In this document: positions 10,786-22,513 of the stretch, one piece after another
Layout of the letters: each line of letters starts with the position of its first letter
Position numbering within the stretch: position 1 is the first letter of the stretch
Source of the DNA: Odobenus rosmarus divergens
Taxonomy: Eukaryota; Chordata; Mammalia; Carnivora; Odobenidae
Direction of reading: 5' to 3'
NCBI RefSeq assembly: GCF_000321225.1
Contig: NW_004450276.1
Span: forward strand, 652,300-716,299
DNA: 64,000 bases
Made by a program: the position numbers and the translations under genes
Notes under the pieces: model-generated
The model's database searches: none
Seen by the model: the letters and a program-made list of their open reading frames with translations, nothing else
What the model was told of the DNA's origin: nothing

Positions 10786-11529
10786 GTATTTGTTCTTCCA
10801 GGGCCTCCCAGAACCTACTCAACAAAGGGACTTTGCATCACTTGGTTTCTGCATACAGGCTTTTAAAAATCAAAAGTAGAAACAATTGTCGCTTCTACCA
10901 TGACTATGATAATAACAGCCACATTGCTCTGCAAGACCCTACAGTTCAGCTGAAGCTATGCGCCCCTCTTTGTCAAGGGCAATATAGATGTGTATACTAC
11001 ATATATAGTAGCTCAAGGGTGGAGATTCCAATATTCCATCATCAAACATGGCTTGAAAACAAACCCTAACCCCCTTAGAATTAAAGCTAAGTCTGCCATG
11101 AACAGTTGTTTCTAAACTTCCACCTCTTTAAAAAGCACTGTGTTTTGATTTTCAATTCTAGTTCAGAAATCACTCCATCTGGCCTGGCCAATCAGGATGC
11201 ACAAGAAGCACCGAATTTAGTTTATTTTATTTATATATATAATACCAGAGGATGTGTTAATGTAAAAATGAAACCAGGTTTGCAATAATGCTGGGGAAAA
11301 GATGGAAAGATTTCATGAACATTTCTCTAAACCCAGAGGGTTTGGTTAAGATGGGAGACTCGGGTGATTTCAAAAGGAAGACCACAATAGCTTCTTAAGG
11401 TGATGTCTAAGAAAAATTTTAATTCATGGCTGGCAAGGTTAAAAATAAGAATGACAATGCTGTTTTAAAGTATGAACTAACCACACAGGGAGAGGTACCT
11501 AGATCATCTGTTTTATCCACATATTCTGC
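10786..11529. other. Unique non-coding DNA
   Basis: No repeat or gene recognised. The open frames here are short and lack splice or family context. Confidence 0.5.
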
Positions 11530-11720
11530 ATAATGGAAAGATCATTTCGGGTTTGAATTGCCACTCTTTCACTTACTTTGTCACCTGTGCAAGTTACTTG
11601 ATCTCACTGAACCAACAGTTTTCTTTATAAAAATGGTGGCAATAATATCACCCTCACATCATTGTTGCCAGAATTGAAGTTAGAAAATATACGTGAAATT
11701 TCCTACAACAGAGGTCTTAA
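11530..11720 (+). mobile_element. MIR SINE, sense
   Basis: 'tttcacttactttgtcacct', then GTGCAAGTTACTTGATCTCA and 'ataaaaatggtggcaataat', reproduce the MIR core order in a decayed copy. Confidence 0.7.
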
Positions 11721-11799
11721 TAAATCTCAATTTTGTTCTTTAAAAATGAAGAAATTATTGACTGGCAATAAAGACTTGAGAGGAATTTTTTTCATCAAA

Positions 11800-11887
11800 A
11801 TATTTCAATCATTTATTCAAGTTTTACTGACCTCTTCTGTGTGCCAGACAACGTTCTAAATCCTGAAAGTCAGAAATCCTTGCGTTT

Positions 11888-11921
<34 letters not shown>

Positions 11922-12520
11922 GGCAGGAAGGGAGTGGGTGTTGGTGAAGAAGGAACATGATACTATCTGTGGATGTCTCTTCAGAGATGTATAAATCTTA
12001 TCTTTTTATGTACCATGAATTTGACATATTAGCAAGGACTCTACTCTTACAATAATCCCAAAAGGGGATTAAATGTTATTTCTACCATTAAAATTTTTCC
12101 CTCAACATTCCAAGTGAAGCACCACCTTATATTCTAAGTTCTTATTATATCTCGCTTTTTCATTTAATAAGACTTAATATACTCAGTTTTTCATTTGATA
12201 AAGATTTACTGGACTTGTCCTGTAGGTGAAACATGAAACAGACACCATGAAGAAACAGTATACCTCATATTACTTCTTGTCCTCATTCAGTAAGGCAATT
12301 AAGTGTCACCATTCAGTAGGGTAATTAAGATATACACACAAATAAATATTTTAATTCTACAAAAGCAGTATATAGTGCCATGAAGCTATAAAAGGGGAAA
12401 AGATCTCTTCTCAGCAGGATCAAAGGAGACTTCTTAGAGGATGGGCTTTAAAGGATGGATGGTATTTTGATAAAGAGCCCAGAATAAGACAGGAAAACAC
12501 AAGTTCTTTTGGTTTCAGCA
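11800..12520 (-). mobile_element. L2 LINE 3' fragments, antisense, with (GT)n between
   Basis: 'tttattcaagttttactgac' and 'tgtgtgccagacaacgttct' near 11811-11857 match the reverse of the L2 3' end. 'gagacttcttagaggatggg' near 12430 matches sequence further inside L2. The two parts may come from one copy split by about 320 bases that include the microsatellite. Very old. Confidence 0.5.
11889..11921. repeat. (GT)n microsatellite
   Basis: About 13 GT units with one TA interruption, ending in TGTGTGGG. Confidence 0.95.
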
Positions 12521-14146
12521 GAGACTAGTTAAGTATGGCCTTGTGTTGTTCATTATCTATTTATTTTCACATTTTATCTCCTCATCTACTTGACAGCCAC
12601 AGAGACTGAGTTTAACCTTCTGTTACTCCCATGTCACATGACACACAAGGTCGTATGTACATGTATCAAGTGGTTGAATTTGAGGTCCAGATTGTACTAG
12701 CTTACTGCAAAGAATACTGCAGGTAAGAATCTATTCTGCTTTCCAATATTCAGGGAAAGGAACCCTATGATGCCTTCAAAGTCAAAGTATTTCTGTTAGG
12801 GTCCTACAGTTACCTCCAAATCCCAAAGGATTGAGTCACCAGTTATGACATGTCTGCATGCTGATACCAGAGTATGTTCATGTCAAACATGTGATATGTG
12901 CCTCTTCTCATATTCTATTTTTCTTTGTGGCTTCTCCTTTCTCAAGTTTGACAAGATGCTTCAAAGGGATGTTGTCCATCCCTGGCCAGGAGATGGAGTC
13001 CTGGGCTTTGATACAGGCAGCACCACTTACCTTCTTTGTTAGAATTTGCTCAGAGGGTTCAATTCAAACTCTGTTTCAGGGCTCACTTCATTTCTAAGGC
13101 AGTATCAAGTTATGAAGTTACTACAGTACTGAATTAGCATAAGCTGTTGCAATTTTTTGGCATGAACACAGTTTTTATGTAGTTAGAAAAGGTTATTACT
13201 ATGGTTTTTGGAAGGGAAAAATAAATGGTTGGGGAAATAGATATGATATCATTTTTTCAAAAAATATACATGTTCCAAATTCCCAGCATCTATCTCAGCA
13301 CAGAAAATATGGCCCTGAATTTTAATGCATTTTGGACAAGGGCCCCCAGCTCTCTGTGTATCAGCAATCTTAAAGTCACATCATCTATGAACTAGATGAT
13401 GTGTTAAGAGAATTGGAAAATACTTTTCACTTCTGGAGATACTCTAGGATTGTTTTTGTTTTATTATTTTCACACTATCACATTGCTTTTTTGGTTTCTA
13501 CTGGGGAGCCTGGAGATGAAAACTGATTCCTAAGCCTTGAAAATCTTTTATTATGGAGTACAAACCAGTCCCTTATTATTTCAATGGCATGTTCTGGTTT
13601 TAAGCAAAGGTACAATGATCTCACTGAATAAATGCAGACCAAGATTCTAGCAAAGTCAATGTAGGTCAATAGGTAGGTTGCATAGGAAAACCTCAAAGGT
13701 CAGAGTCAACGTAACCACTATTTTTGGTCCCATAAATGTATCACCACAACTCTTGACTGTAATGTGTTACAGGTAGTATTGGAAAGATATCGGTACACTG
13801 TGGTCCTAAGTTTTGAAACTTTTCTACTGAAATCATAAGTAAATAACAGAAATTCTGGTCCTCTTTCAGAGGACTAGAATTTAAAATGCTTCCTTTACCC
13901 ATGAAAATAATTACTGTCTGTCCAAGTTAGAAGAAAATTCAGAGTTTGGCTGGAACAATTCTTGCTTTCTCAAAGTCTCAGGGCTGGTTGGTGATGGAGG
14001 AGCTCTCAGAATTCACACTTTCTAATTTAAAGTCCCTGAACTCCTTGGTAATATTCTTTACCGTGTCTCTGTGTTTGTGTAGTGACAGAAGTGTAATGTT
14101 TGGTTTTATAGAGTTGCAACCACTCTGTAATATCAAGCTTTATCTA
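12521..14146. other. Unique non-coding DNA
   Basis: About 1.6 kb with no recognised repeat. The short frames at 12845-13097 show no domain or splice context and are treated as chance. Confidence 0.5.
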
Positions 14147-14642
14147 TAGGCAGAATAATGGCCCCAAAGGAGTAAAATTCCTAGTCTCCAGAAACTGTAA
14201 AAACATTATGTTAAATGGCAAGGGCAGATTAAGGTTGCAGATGGAATTAAGGTTGGCAATCAGCTAGCCTGAGGCTTGGTAGAGTATCCTAGATTATCCA
14301 GGTGAGCAAATGTAACCACAAGTGTCCTTATAAATAAAATAGGAAGCATGAGAGTAGAGTCAGAGTGAAGCTACGTGAGAAACATAGTGAATCTATGTTG
14401 GCTTTGAAGATGGAAGGGGGCCATGAACCAAAGATGTGGCACCTTCTGGAGGCTGGAAAAGACAGGAAGATAGTTTTTATCCTAGAATTCTCAAAGGAAC
14501 ACAGCCATGCTGACATGTTAATTTTAGCCCAGTGAGACCCATTTTGTATTTTTTACTTCCAGAACTCTAAGATAATAAATTTGTGTTGTTTTAAGTCACT
14601 TAAGTTTGTGGTAGTTTTTTATAACAATAGGAAACTAATACA
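14147..14642 (+). mobile_element. MLT1-type solitary LTR (ERVL-MaLR)
   Basis: The left part has AGAATAATGGCCCCAAAGGA. The right part has the polyadenylation region ATAATAAATTTGTGTTGTTT and the end motif AGGAAACTAATACA. The LTR shares its layout with those at 32322, 33212 and 40715. There is no internal retroviral region, so this is a solo LTR. Exact subfamily not determined. Confidence 0.8.
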
Positions 14643-14884
14643 CTGTTCAAGGCTATATTCAGTTTAATTTCCTTCTTAGCATACAGGAAGACACTAAATT
14701 TCCTTCCTCCTGCTAGGCACAGAAGAGAAAAACTCCCATCAATTATTTCCCCCAGCAAATACTCTGTGGAGCTCAACAAAATTGGTACTTAGGATATAAG
14801 ACCCATCTAACTCCATTAGTTGCTCAGTGTCTCTGCACCCACCCTAAGCAGCACAGCACCCAAATAAAAGGTACAAACCACTCT

Positions 14885-15400
14885 GTATCAGTCAGCGGTG
14901 TAACAGGAAACAGATGGCTCCTTCAAAAAGAGTAGTTGAAGAGAGATTATTAAAATGGTTATTTGCAAAAGAGTAGGCAGAGTTAAAAGTAGTAGTAAAG
15001 AAGGGATGATAAAGTATCTAAGGAGGAGCAACAAAGAGAAACCAAAACTCAGACTAAAAGGGCAAAGCATGGGAGCTGTTCCCAAAACTTAGGGAGACCT
15101 AATGCTGTACAGGGGAGACCTAATGCAGTAGCTGTAGGCTCTGATAGACAAATGGAGCTCTTGCCAACCTCAGACCATGGAGAGAGGATGCCAGGGGAAT
15201 AAATACCTTGACCTTTCCTTCTTCCTACAGTCTGATTTCCTACTAGTTCCTCCCATTGGCTGAAACCTAATGGAAGTTAGAAGGCAAGCAAGAGTTGTTG
15301 ATGTAGTCAACAAATGTCCACTCTCCAGGGCACAGACCTGAGAAAAAAGGGAGAGGCATGAATCTAGAAGCCCAAAGAAATAGAACATCTACTTCCCAAC
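14885..15400 (+). repeat. Old interspersed repeat, possibly an L1 3' UTR
   Basis: TCAGTCAGCGGTGTAACAGG and GGAAACAGATGGCTCC open the copy, and TCCCATTGGCTGAAACC lies near its end. A second, more diverged copy is at 54735-55330 (both contain a GGGGAATAAAT...TTCTTCCT stretch followed by AAGGCAA). I recognise the family as ancient but cannot name it securely. Confidence 0.5.
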
Positions 15401-15454
15401 TCAAGAGACCCTTCTCCCCTTTCCATGATATGAGAGGTCAAACAGGCTTGCTAT

Positions 15455-15472
15455 TATCTATCTATCTGTCTG

Positions 15473-15510
<38 letters not shown>

Positions 15511-15526
15511 ATCTACCTATCTATAT
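15455..15526. repeat. (TCTA)n tetranucleotide microsatellite
   Basis: About 17 TCTA/TCTG units over 72 bases, with eight to ten uninterrupted TCTA units in the middle. Probably length-variable between individuals. Confidence 0.95.
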
Positions 15527-17774
15527 AGTGGAATGATAGTGTGTGATGGGAAAATGAAAAACTATTTCAGGAGCATTTAGATTAAGCTCTTTCCACTGTT
15601 ATCAATACATAATATGATTTCAGAAAAAGTAAATAGTAACACAACTTCCTTAAGTTAAAAATATTTTGGCACATTTGAGATCGGCTTAATAAAAGGGCAC
15701 CACATTGCACTCTCCTCAAAAACTGTTGGTCAGAATCACCAATGCCAAAGATAAGATGCTGGCTGGATGCACCATTAGTACAACCCAGCACACCATTTCT
15801 TACAGTGCTACAATTTATGGGATTATAATTTTTTGGCCAAGAAACAACAAAATATTTACTAAAATTTGTTTACGTGGCCTTCTGATGTTGTAGTAAGACA
15901 GATTTCCATGGACTTTTCCATTATACTTACAGAAAATAAAAGATAGAGAATGAACTCGCCTAAAGATCAAGAATGAATCCAAGGAAGTAAGCTTAATGCA
16001 TTTACTAGCATTCTTAAACTGACTAGAAGATATTTACCCTTCCTAAAAAAATAATAATAATAATTTAGACATCTCTGTAGTCAAAAGTGCCATTGATCTA
16101 AAGAGACTGTACAACTTCTGACCAGCACTTCTGGGTTAGTAGATGCCAGGTCACAATATAGAGAGTCACTAAACTTGGAGTCATCTTAGACTTGTAACCC
16201 CATTGAATATGCTGGATCCCTTCTGCATTACTGACCTGCATAAAGAGAAACTCAAGGGGTGGGAATGTGAAATCAGTACACACAATACCATCATGCTGAA
16301 ACATGAACCCTGGATTGTAGTCCTTTCTACTTCAGCTACTGGATGAAAGCAGGAAGCTCTGCTGCCTTCAGTCCTGTCACTCAGCCCTTCCTAAGTGTTA
16401 ATAAACACAAGAGAGAAGCAGCATTAAGATCAGCATGAGCCCTGAAATCCTGGAGGTCTTTCATCATCCAGTGGCCATGGTGATGAGTGAAGCCATGTCT
16501 CATAATGTGTGAACCCCCTGTGGGTTGCAGCCAGTGAAAATAGGTCATAGGCTTTGGGCCCGTGCAAGTTACCCTCCAGTTTTCTAGTAGTTATTCATGT
16601 CCTTGGTGTTAGAGGTTGGACATAGCCTAAGGTACATTTACACATAGTAGCAAAGGACCCAGTTCTGATGGCAAAAATTGTGTAGGGCGTCAATGAGGAC
16701 AGAAGTTGGCTTTGTATCAAACATATACCAAAAGCCAAGTTTACCTATATTCAGTTTCCTAATTATCATTTGTTTCCAAATTGGCTATATTATTTTCATT
16801 CTGCCTTTCCAATTAGAAGAATCAACAATATTTATTATCATATAAATGCTACTTCTAACATCACTAAATTTTCTTCAAACTTTGATGTGACAATTCCACA
16901 AGATTTTAAATAATATCCAATACTTTGTAGAATGTCTGCATTTCCCATTGCCAAAATATTTGGGGATGATACTCCTATCCAAATATACAGCAGAGTAAAT
17001 AAGGCAGAAAAGAATGTTTTTGTATTTAATACATAAGGTGATATTAACATTAATATGTTCTGAAGGCGTTTGGACCTTCACTTTCTCCCACACACATTGG
17101 CATAATTTCAGATAGAAAAACTTTTGACATTTAATCTACTTAGCAAAAATCTTAATTTCCTACTAAAATCTTGGTAGTCATTAGTGCTAGTCACATGTAT
17201 TTATAGTTTTCTTTATCCCTGGTACATGGCAGGCTACATGTCCCCCTTGAAGTCAGATAAAACCATCTGACTTTCTTTAGCTACCGAAGAGTGAGTAGAA
17301 CTAATGTGTATCAATTCTGGGCTGAAGCCTATAAGATGTATGCATGATCTGCTTTGTTCCCACGTCCCTGCCATAGGTATGAATGATATTCTAGAGGTTG
17401 GGTCTCCCTCAATCTGGGGCCTCGGAGTGAGGACAATATGAAGAAGGGCCCCTGCTACTCTAAGATGAATGTGCAGAATGAGTAAGGACCATCCTACATG
17501 CACTAGGCCTACCCTCTCTGCTCTCTCTGGAAATGACTAAACTTTTCACACAATCACACACATACACACAAATGCTCACATGGCCCTAAGGTCTAAACAC
17601 TCTTTCACAGGTGTGCTCTATTTCACAGCACACACTGGCATTTAAGATACTTGAAATTATTGGGGTTATTACCAAACACAGCCATGCCTCTCCTGATAGA
17701 TAAAAGATAACTTTGACCTTGCCACAATTCACATCTCTCACAACAAAGGGTCAATGAGAGTAAAGACAGTGTAT
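15527..17774. other. Unique non-coding DNA
   Basis: About 2.2 kb without a recognised repeat apart from a short (ATA)n-like run near 16050. No gene is supported. Confidence 0.5.
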
Positions 17775-17995
17775 TTGGGTAAAGGAAGCATGAGTTTTGT
17801 AGTCACCTTGATCTGGTTGAAGTAGAGGGTTCAGCACTTACGGCTCTATGATCTTACAAAGCCACTTAGTTCGCACAATTTACTTTTCTCATCCGTGAGA
17901 TGGGATAATACTATGTCTTTTGCAGAATGCTATGAAGGGTAAATGAGATAACTAATCTCAAGTAACTAGCTCAGGATAAGTAGTGACCATCAGTG
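17775..17995 (+). mobile_element. MIR SINE, sense
   Basis: 'gagttttgtagtcaccttga', then TTCAGCACTTACGGCTCTAT, 'ctcatccgtgagatgggata' and 'gggtaaatgagataactaat' give a nearly full-length MIR core in order. Confidence 0.8.
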
Positions 17996-18061
17996 TCTAT
18001 TTTTTTCTTCCAATCTGATCCCTCCTGATAATGAAGTATCAGAAGAATGAACTGACAAGAC

Positions 18062-18285
18062 CAGGGGTGGACAAATTATAGCCAACAGATCAAATTTGGC
18101 CTGCTGCCTGTTTTTGTAAATAAGATTTTATACGATCACTACCACATTCATTCATTTATGAAATGTCTATGGTTTCTTTCATACTACAAATGCAGAGCTG
18201 AGTAGCTGTAACAGAAACTGTACGGACCACAAACCCTAAAATATTTAGAATTCGGATTTTTTCAGAAAAAGTTTGCTGACCTCTG
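18062..18285 (+). mobile_element. hAT-type (Charlie-like) MITE, complete
   Basis: It starts CAGGGGTGGACAAATTATAG and ends AAAGTTTGCTGACCTCTG, so the ends are inverted repeats. The flanks GACAAGAC (18054-18061) and GACTAGAT (18286-18293) match at 6 of 8 bases, the 8-bp TSD expected for hAT elements. Non-autonomous, no coding capacity. A related copy is at 24500-24721. Confidence 0.85.
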
Positions 18286-18534
18286 GACTAGATTCATTTA
18301 TAACCTGGGCAACTCAGTTTCTCATACAAATCTAGTCCTGGACTTATTTTCCCAGGACAGCTCAATATTGCGTTGTGTACTAGTTGTAGGTTATGGAAGA
18401 TTGAGGTCAAATGATCACTGCCTGGTGTGTGACATTACCCAAGATTTTACAGTGAGTCATGAAGCATACTAAAGGGCAACGAAAAGGGATGCTCTAAGTT
18501 TACTTCTTTAATGTCCTAAATTAGCACTTGTGTT

Positions 18535-18790
18535 TTCACTTAATAATTTATTTCACAAGTATGTGTTTAAATGCCAGCTATATGCCAATGAACTATGTTA
18601 AACACTAAGGATATGAAGATAATTAAGGTACAGTGTTGCAATCCAGAAGCTCCTAGTCTAACAGAGTGGGAAATACATAAATAAATAAATAGTTACAATT
18701 CAATGAGATAACAGCTAATAAATACATAAGCATACACACATAAGCAAACTAGAGCAAGGAGATGAAAGAAGGTGGTATCTGAGCAGAATA
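18535..18790 (-). mobile_element. L2 LINE 3' end, antisense
   Basis: 'gccagctatatgccaatgaa', then 'agaagctcctagtctaacag' and 'taacagctaataaatacata', match the reversed L2 3' end, decayed. Confidence 0.6.
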
Positions 18791-19429
18791 TACCAGATTC
18801 CTTGACATAAAGCATCCCACAGTGAGAACCTCTGCCTATGAGCATGTGGAAGCAAAAACTAGCTGGAGCATCAAGGCACTAAGCAGACCCCAGGATAGAT
18901 GGAGCGTGCACATGCCATACTCTTACTAGAGATTTCAGATAGTACCTTGATCTGGATCCTATTTGGTTCCCCAGCTTTCATTTCTGGGGGACTGTCTTGT
19001 GACATTTCTCTTGACATCAGCTTTGGCGCCTCAATATCACCACCACAATTTATTCTTTGTTAGACCTAACTTGGTTCTTGTTGCCTAGATCTGGATTTGC
19101 TCAGAGCCATAATGACTTTTTCATTTGGCTCAGAAACCTCACCCAGAGCTTTAGATCTTCTCTTACTGGCCCTAATATGCTCACCCCCTTACTCACTTCT
19201 GACCTAGATGTGCCAGTGAACTTTGCCCTTCTCCTACTATTACAATCCCAATTTGATTCTGTTGAGTGGAGTGTTATCAAAAAGAAAGATTTTTTCCAAG
19301 GAGCCAATACAGACAGTTCTTACAGTTGCATGGGACATAACATTTACAGTTACAGAGGTGTGAAAAAGTAAGGTGTGTTTAGTTACTCAAATAAATCTGA
19401 TATAGATAGCGTATACTAAAGAACAAAGA
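18791..19429. other. Unique non-coding DNA with one unexplained frame
   Basis: A 104-codon open frame lies at 19057-19371 (+). I recognise no domain in it; it lacks a signal, repeat or splice context and ends next to an L2 relic. Treated as a chance frame. Confidence 0.4.
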
Positions 19430-20165
19430 GTGACAGAAGATTAAACTAAAAAATAGTCAAGAGCCAGATTGCGGAAGACCTGGGAAATCATGTAAAGGAA
19501 CATGTCCTTCATTCTGTGGCTAGTCAAGAATCACTGTCAGATTTTAAACAGAGAGACATGTGATAATATTGTGTCTTAAAATATTGCTCTGGAAACAATA
19601 TGGTTTGTAATTGCAAGAAGAGCATAGAAGTCTTAAGAGAAAGAAAGTAGTTACCTAGCAATTGTCATAAGCCAGGTAAGAAATGAGCAATATATTTGAG
19701 AAGGAACTGCAGAACTGATGCATATTTGGATAGGTGGTGAGGAGAAAAAAGCAGTCTAGAACAGTGCTTCTCAAACTATCTTAATCAAGTTCAATTTATA
19801 GAATTCATAGCCACTGAGGAGCAATACTTTTGTAAAATAAAACAAAAGAAAATGATCATGTGCTTGGATGTTGCAGAAATGTCAAATCGCTATAAAAGTT
19901 TCTAATGCTTACTTTCAATTTGTGTATTTATCATGCCACAGTGTAATCTGTGGGGCAACACTCATCCACAGACCACACTTTGAGTAGAACTGTGCTAGAA
20001 GGCCTCCAGGGTTTCTGGTTTGGATGACTAGATGGATGGAGTGGACGTTAGCCAACTTAAGGAACAGAGGGAAAGTGGATTTAAAGGTTGAGGATGAGTT
20101 TCATTTTAGATATGTTATTCTTGATGTCCCAGTGGAACACAGATGGAGAAATCCATGAGGTTGCT
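19430..20165 (-). mobile_element. L2 LINE, antisense, interrupted by a MITE
   Basis: 'cagagagacatgtgataata' with 'aaaatattgctctggaaaca' (19550-19600), and after the MITE 'gggtttctggtttggatgac' and 'cagtggaacacagatggaga', follow the order of reversed L2. The MITE at 19762-19992 splits it. Confidence 0.6.
19762..19992 (+). mobile_element. hAT-type MITE, complete, inside L2
   Basis: The ends CAGTGCTTCTCAAACT and TTTGAGTAGAACTG are inverted repeats. The 8-bp flanks GTCTAGAA (19754-19761) and TGCTAGAA (19993-20000) share CTAGAA. The layout fits a non-autonomous Charlie-group hAT; the exact family is not assigned. Confidence 0.75.
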
Positions 20166-21074
20166 GGCAATTCAGCTTGTATGCGTTTCATTTGTAGAGA
20201 ATGTCTCACATATGGTAAGTATTTAGTAAGGTTTTTTTAAATGCATAAATGGAAGCAAACTTCCCATTTAATTGTCTGCAAGGTAAGTACACTGTGCCTA
20301 TTAGAACAAGCAAGACAGGATATTGGAATAAATATCATCTAATGATAGCATTCTAATATCAGACTTCTGTGATTACACCACAGTCTGAAAATCTGAAAAA
20401 GAAGACCATTAAAACAGTTCATGACATGAAAAGTTGACTTCCTGCACTAAGGAAAAATGGTAAAAGGCCGTCATTTTTTTCTCTCTACTTTATTTATTCA
20501 TTACCAGTAGCATACTTCATTTGTCTGCTACACGATATTTGACTAGATCCAAGTTTACTGAGGAATCACAGAAGTTGGCCAAGTTGTTTTGGTAGAAGGT
20601 ACAAATCTCAGTCCACACAACTCAAGTGCACAAGGCATGTAATGTTTTCTGTATGTGATACTACTTTCATTTGTAACCCATATTCTGCCAGGAGAAGAAT
20701 AATTAATCTGTCTTTTACCCAAAGTTGCATCTATATAACTATAGAGTGCTGGCATGGTGTGGGCTGTCTGATTGTGGGTGGCCAACACCATCTGATCTCT
20801 CCCTGCCTTTCACTCAGTTACTTCAACAACCCTCATTCTTTGGGTCCCCATCATTGATCCACAGCATTCACTGCTGTGATATCCCCTGCGCTGACTTTAC
20901 AATCTCTCAGCCATTTCTTAGTCCTCCTCCATGCCTCCCTGGTCAGGAAACTTCATGGGACCAAGACCTTCCGCTACTATTGTGCTTTTACATGCTTGAG
21001 AAGTCATTTGACTGCTTCCTACACTGTACTTTGAAGGAATTCATTCAACAATCTCTACCGGCAAGTATCTTCTG
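20166..21074. other. Unique non-coding DNA
   Basis: No repeat recognised. The 116-codon frame at 20725-21075 has low-complexity composition and no recognisable domain, and is not called as a gene. Confidence 0.45.
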
Positions 21075-21865
21075 AGCTTGAGGATGAGTTTGATTTTGTT
21101 CCAGGCCCCTTTCTAGACTCTTGGGATACTTCAGTGAGCAAAACTGACTAAAACTTCTGGCTTCGTGAAGGATGCATTCTAGGATGAGGAAATAAATGAT
21201 AAATAATAAGCATAATAAATAAGTCTAATAACATAGTATGTTTGAAGTTGATTAAGTTACGGAATAAAGCAGAGCGGAAGATTTAGGAGTGCAGGCTAGG
21301 GGTCGTGGTTTGGATTTTTAAATAGGCTTGTCAGAATGGAGCTCACTGAGAAGGTAATATGTGAGCAGAGGAGAGAAGTGAAGAAGTTCGTCAAGGGGTA
21401 GTTAGGGAAAGGGCATTCCAGGCAGAGGGAAGAGCAGGTGCAAAGGCTTGGGGATAGGAGTAAACCTGCTCAGGGAATAGCAAGGAGGTCACTGTGGCAG
21501 AGTGAGCAAGGGTGAGAAAAGCAAGAGACACATTCAGAAAGGGAATTGGATGGGCTTTTACTCTGGGTGAAATGGGGAATTCATGGAGAGTTTTGAGCAG
21601 AAGAGTGACATAATCTGACTTAGGTCATCAAGGGACTGCTCTGGTTGTATGTTGAGAACACACTACAGAAGGAAGGTTGGAGCAAGGGGACGCATTTTAG
21701 TAGCAATGGAGGTGGGGTGAAGTTTTTGATTCTGGATGTATTTTGAAGGTAGAGCCAACAGAATCTCTTATTGGATTGGATATAGGGTGTGAGAAGGTGA
21801 GTTAAAAATGATGTCAAGGTTTTATCCTGAACACTGGAGGAATGAATTACCATCAGCCTGGCAGG
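21075..21865 (-). mobile_element. L2 LINE 3' region, antisense, ~790 bp
   Basis: Long and well preserved for L2. Landmarks in order: GATACTTCAGTGAGCAAAAC (21126-21145), GGGCATTCCAGGCAGAGGGA (21412-21431), GTGCAAAGGCTTGGGGAT, GAGTTTTGAGCAGAAGAGTG (21588-21607), and TGTATTTTGAAGGTAGAGCC (21736-21755). Together they cover the 3' UTR and the end of the L2 reverse-transcriptase gene in reverse. Confidence 0.85.
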
Positions 21866-21929
21866 GCAAACTGTGGACAAAGAGTTTTGTTGAACAGTAT
21901 CAGGCCTACACTTTTGCTCTTAGGCCATG

Positions 21930-22020
21930 TTTCTACACATTGGTATTCCCATTGCTAAATACAGTGCCTACCACTGGGTAAGCAGAAAAATACATGCTGA
22001 GTGGGCAAATGAGTGAATGG
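21930..22020 (+). mobile_element. L2 LINE 3' end, sense (short)
   Basis: 'tattcccattgctaaataca' and 'gtgcctaccactgggtaagc', then GAGTGAATGG, resemble the terminal stretch of L2. Confidence 0.4.
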
Positions 22021-22393
22021 ATAATTAAATACATTCCCCACAGGGCAGGCAACCTGAGGTCTTGCTGCTTTTTTGGGTAGTACCCAGGAAGCACAGGGCA
22101 AAATTACTCTCTGCTTGTGGATTCCTAAAAACCGTCTGAAGTTCTTTCACCCTATTTCATTCCCCTCCAGGGACTGTCAGTCTGGTATAGTGGGAGAGTA
22201 CCAGGTCCATTTTCTGAGACATAAATCTCAGCTCCCTTGCTTCCATTACAGCTATCCTTCTCCATCTACCAGTCTAGACAACTTTTATCTATTTCCAGGA
22301 AAAAAACACCTAATTGTATATATCCTCCAAATCCAAAGATTTTATCCTTGGGTTTCAGCTTTGAAAACACCAGAGTTAAGAATCATAATCTCA

Positions 22394-22513
22394 GAGCACC
22401 TGGCTGGCTCATTTGGTAGAGCATATGACCCGTGATCTCGGGGTTATAAGTTTGAGCCCCATGTTGGGTGAAGAGGTTACTTAAAAATAAAATCTTTAAA
22501 AAACAAAAAAAAA
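22394..22513 (+). mobile_element. Short SINEC variant, sense
   Basis: The head GAGCACCTGGCTGGCTCATT, then 'ccccatgttgggtgaagagg', TTACTTAAAAATAAAATC and an A-rich tail. Same short subtype as the copy at 50854-50960; no clean TSD seen. Confidence 0.85.

Noticed and set aside
15455..15526. CRISPR-like array
   Set aside because: Plain tetranucleotide microsatellite in mammalian DNA, without spacers.
19057..19371. 104-codon plus-strand frame as a possible exon or processed pseudogene
   Set aside because: No family recognised, no poly-A tail or TSD, and no convincing splice sites. A transcript comparison could reopen it.
22073..22435. 120-codon plus-strand frame
   Set aside because: It runs into a SINEC at 22394; composition and context do not suggest coding.
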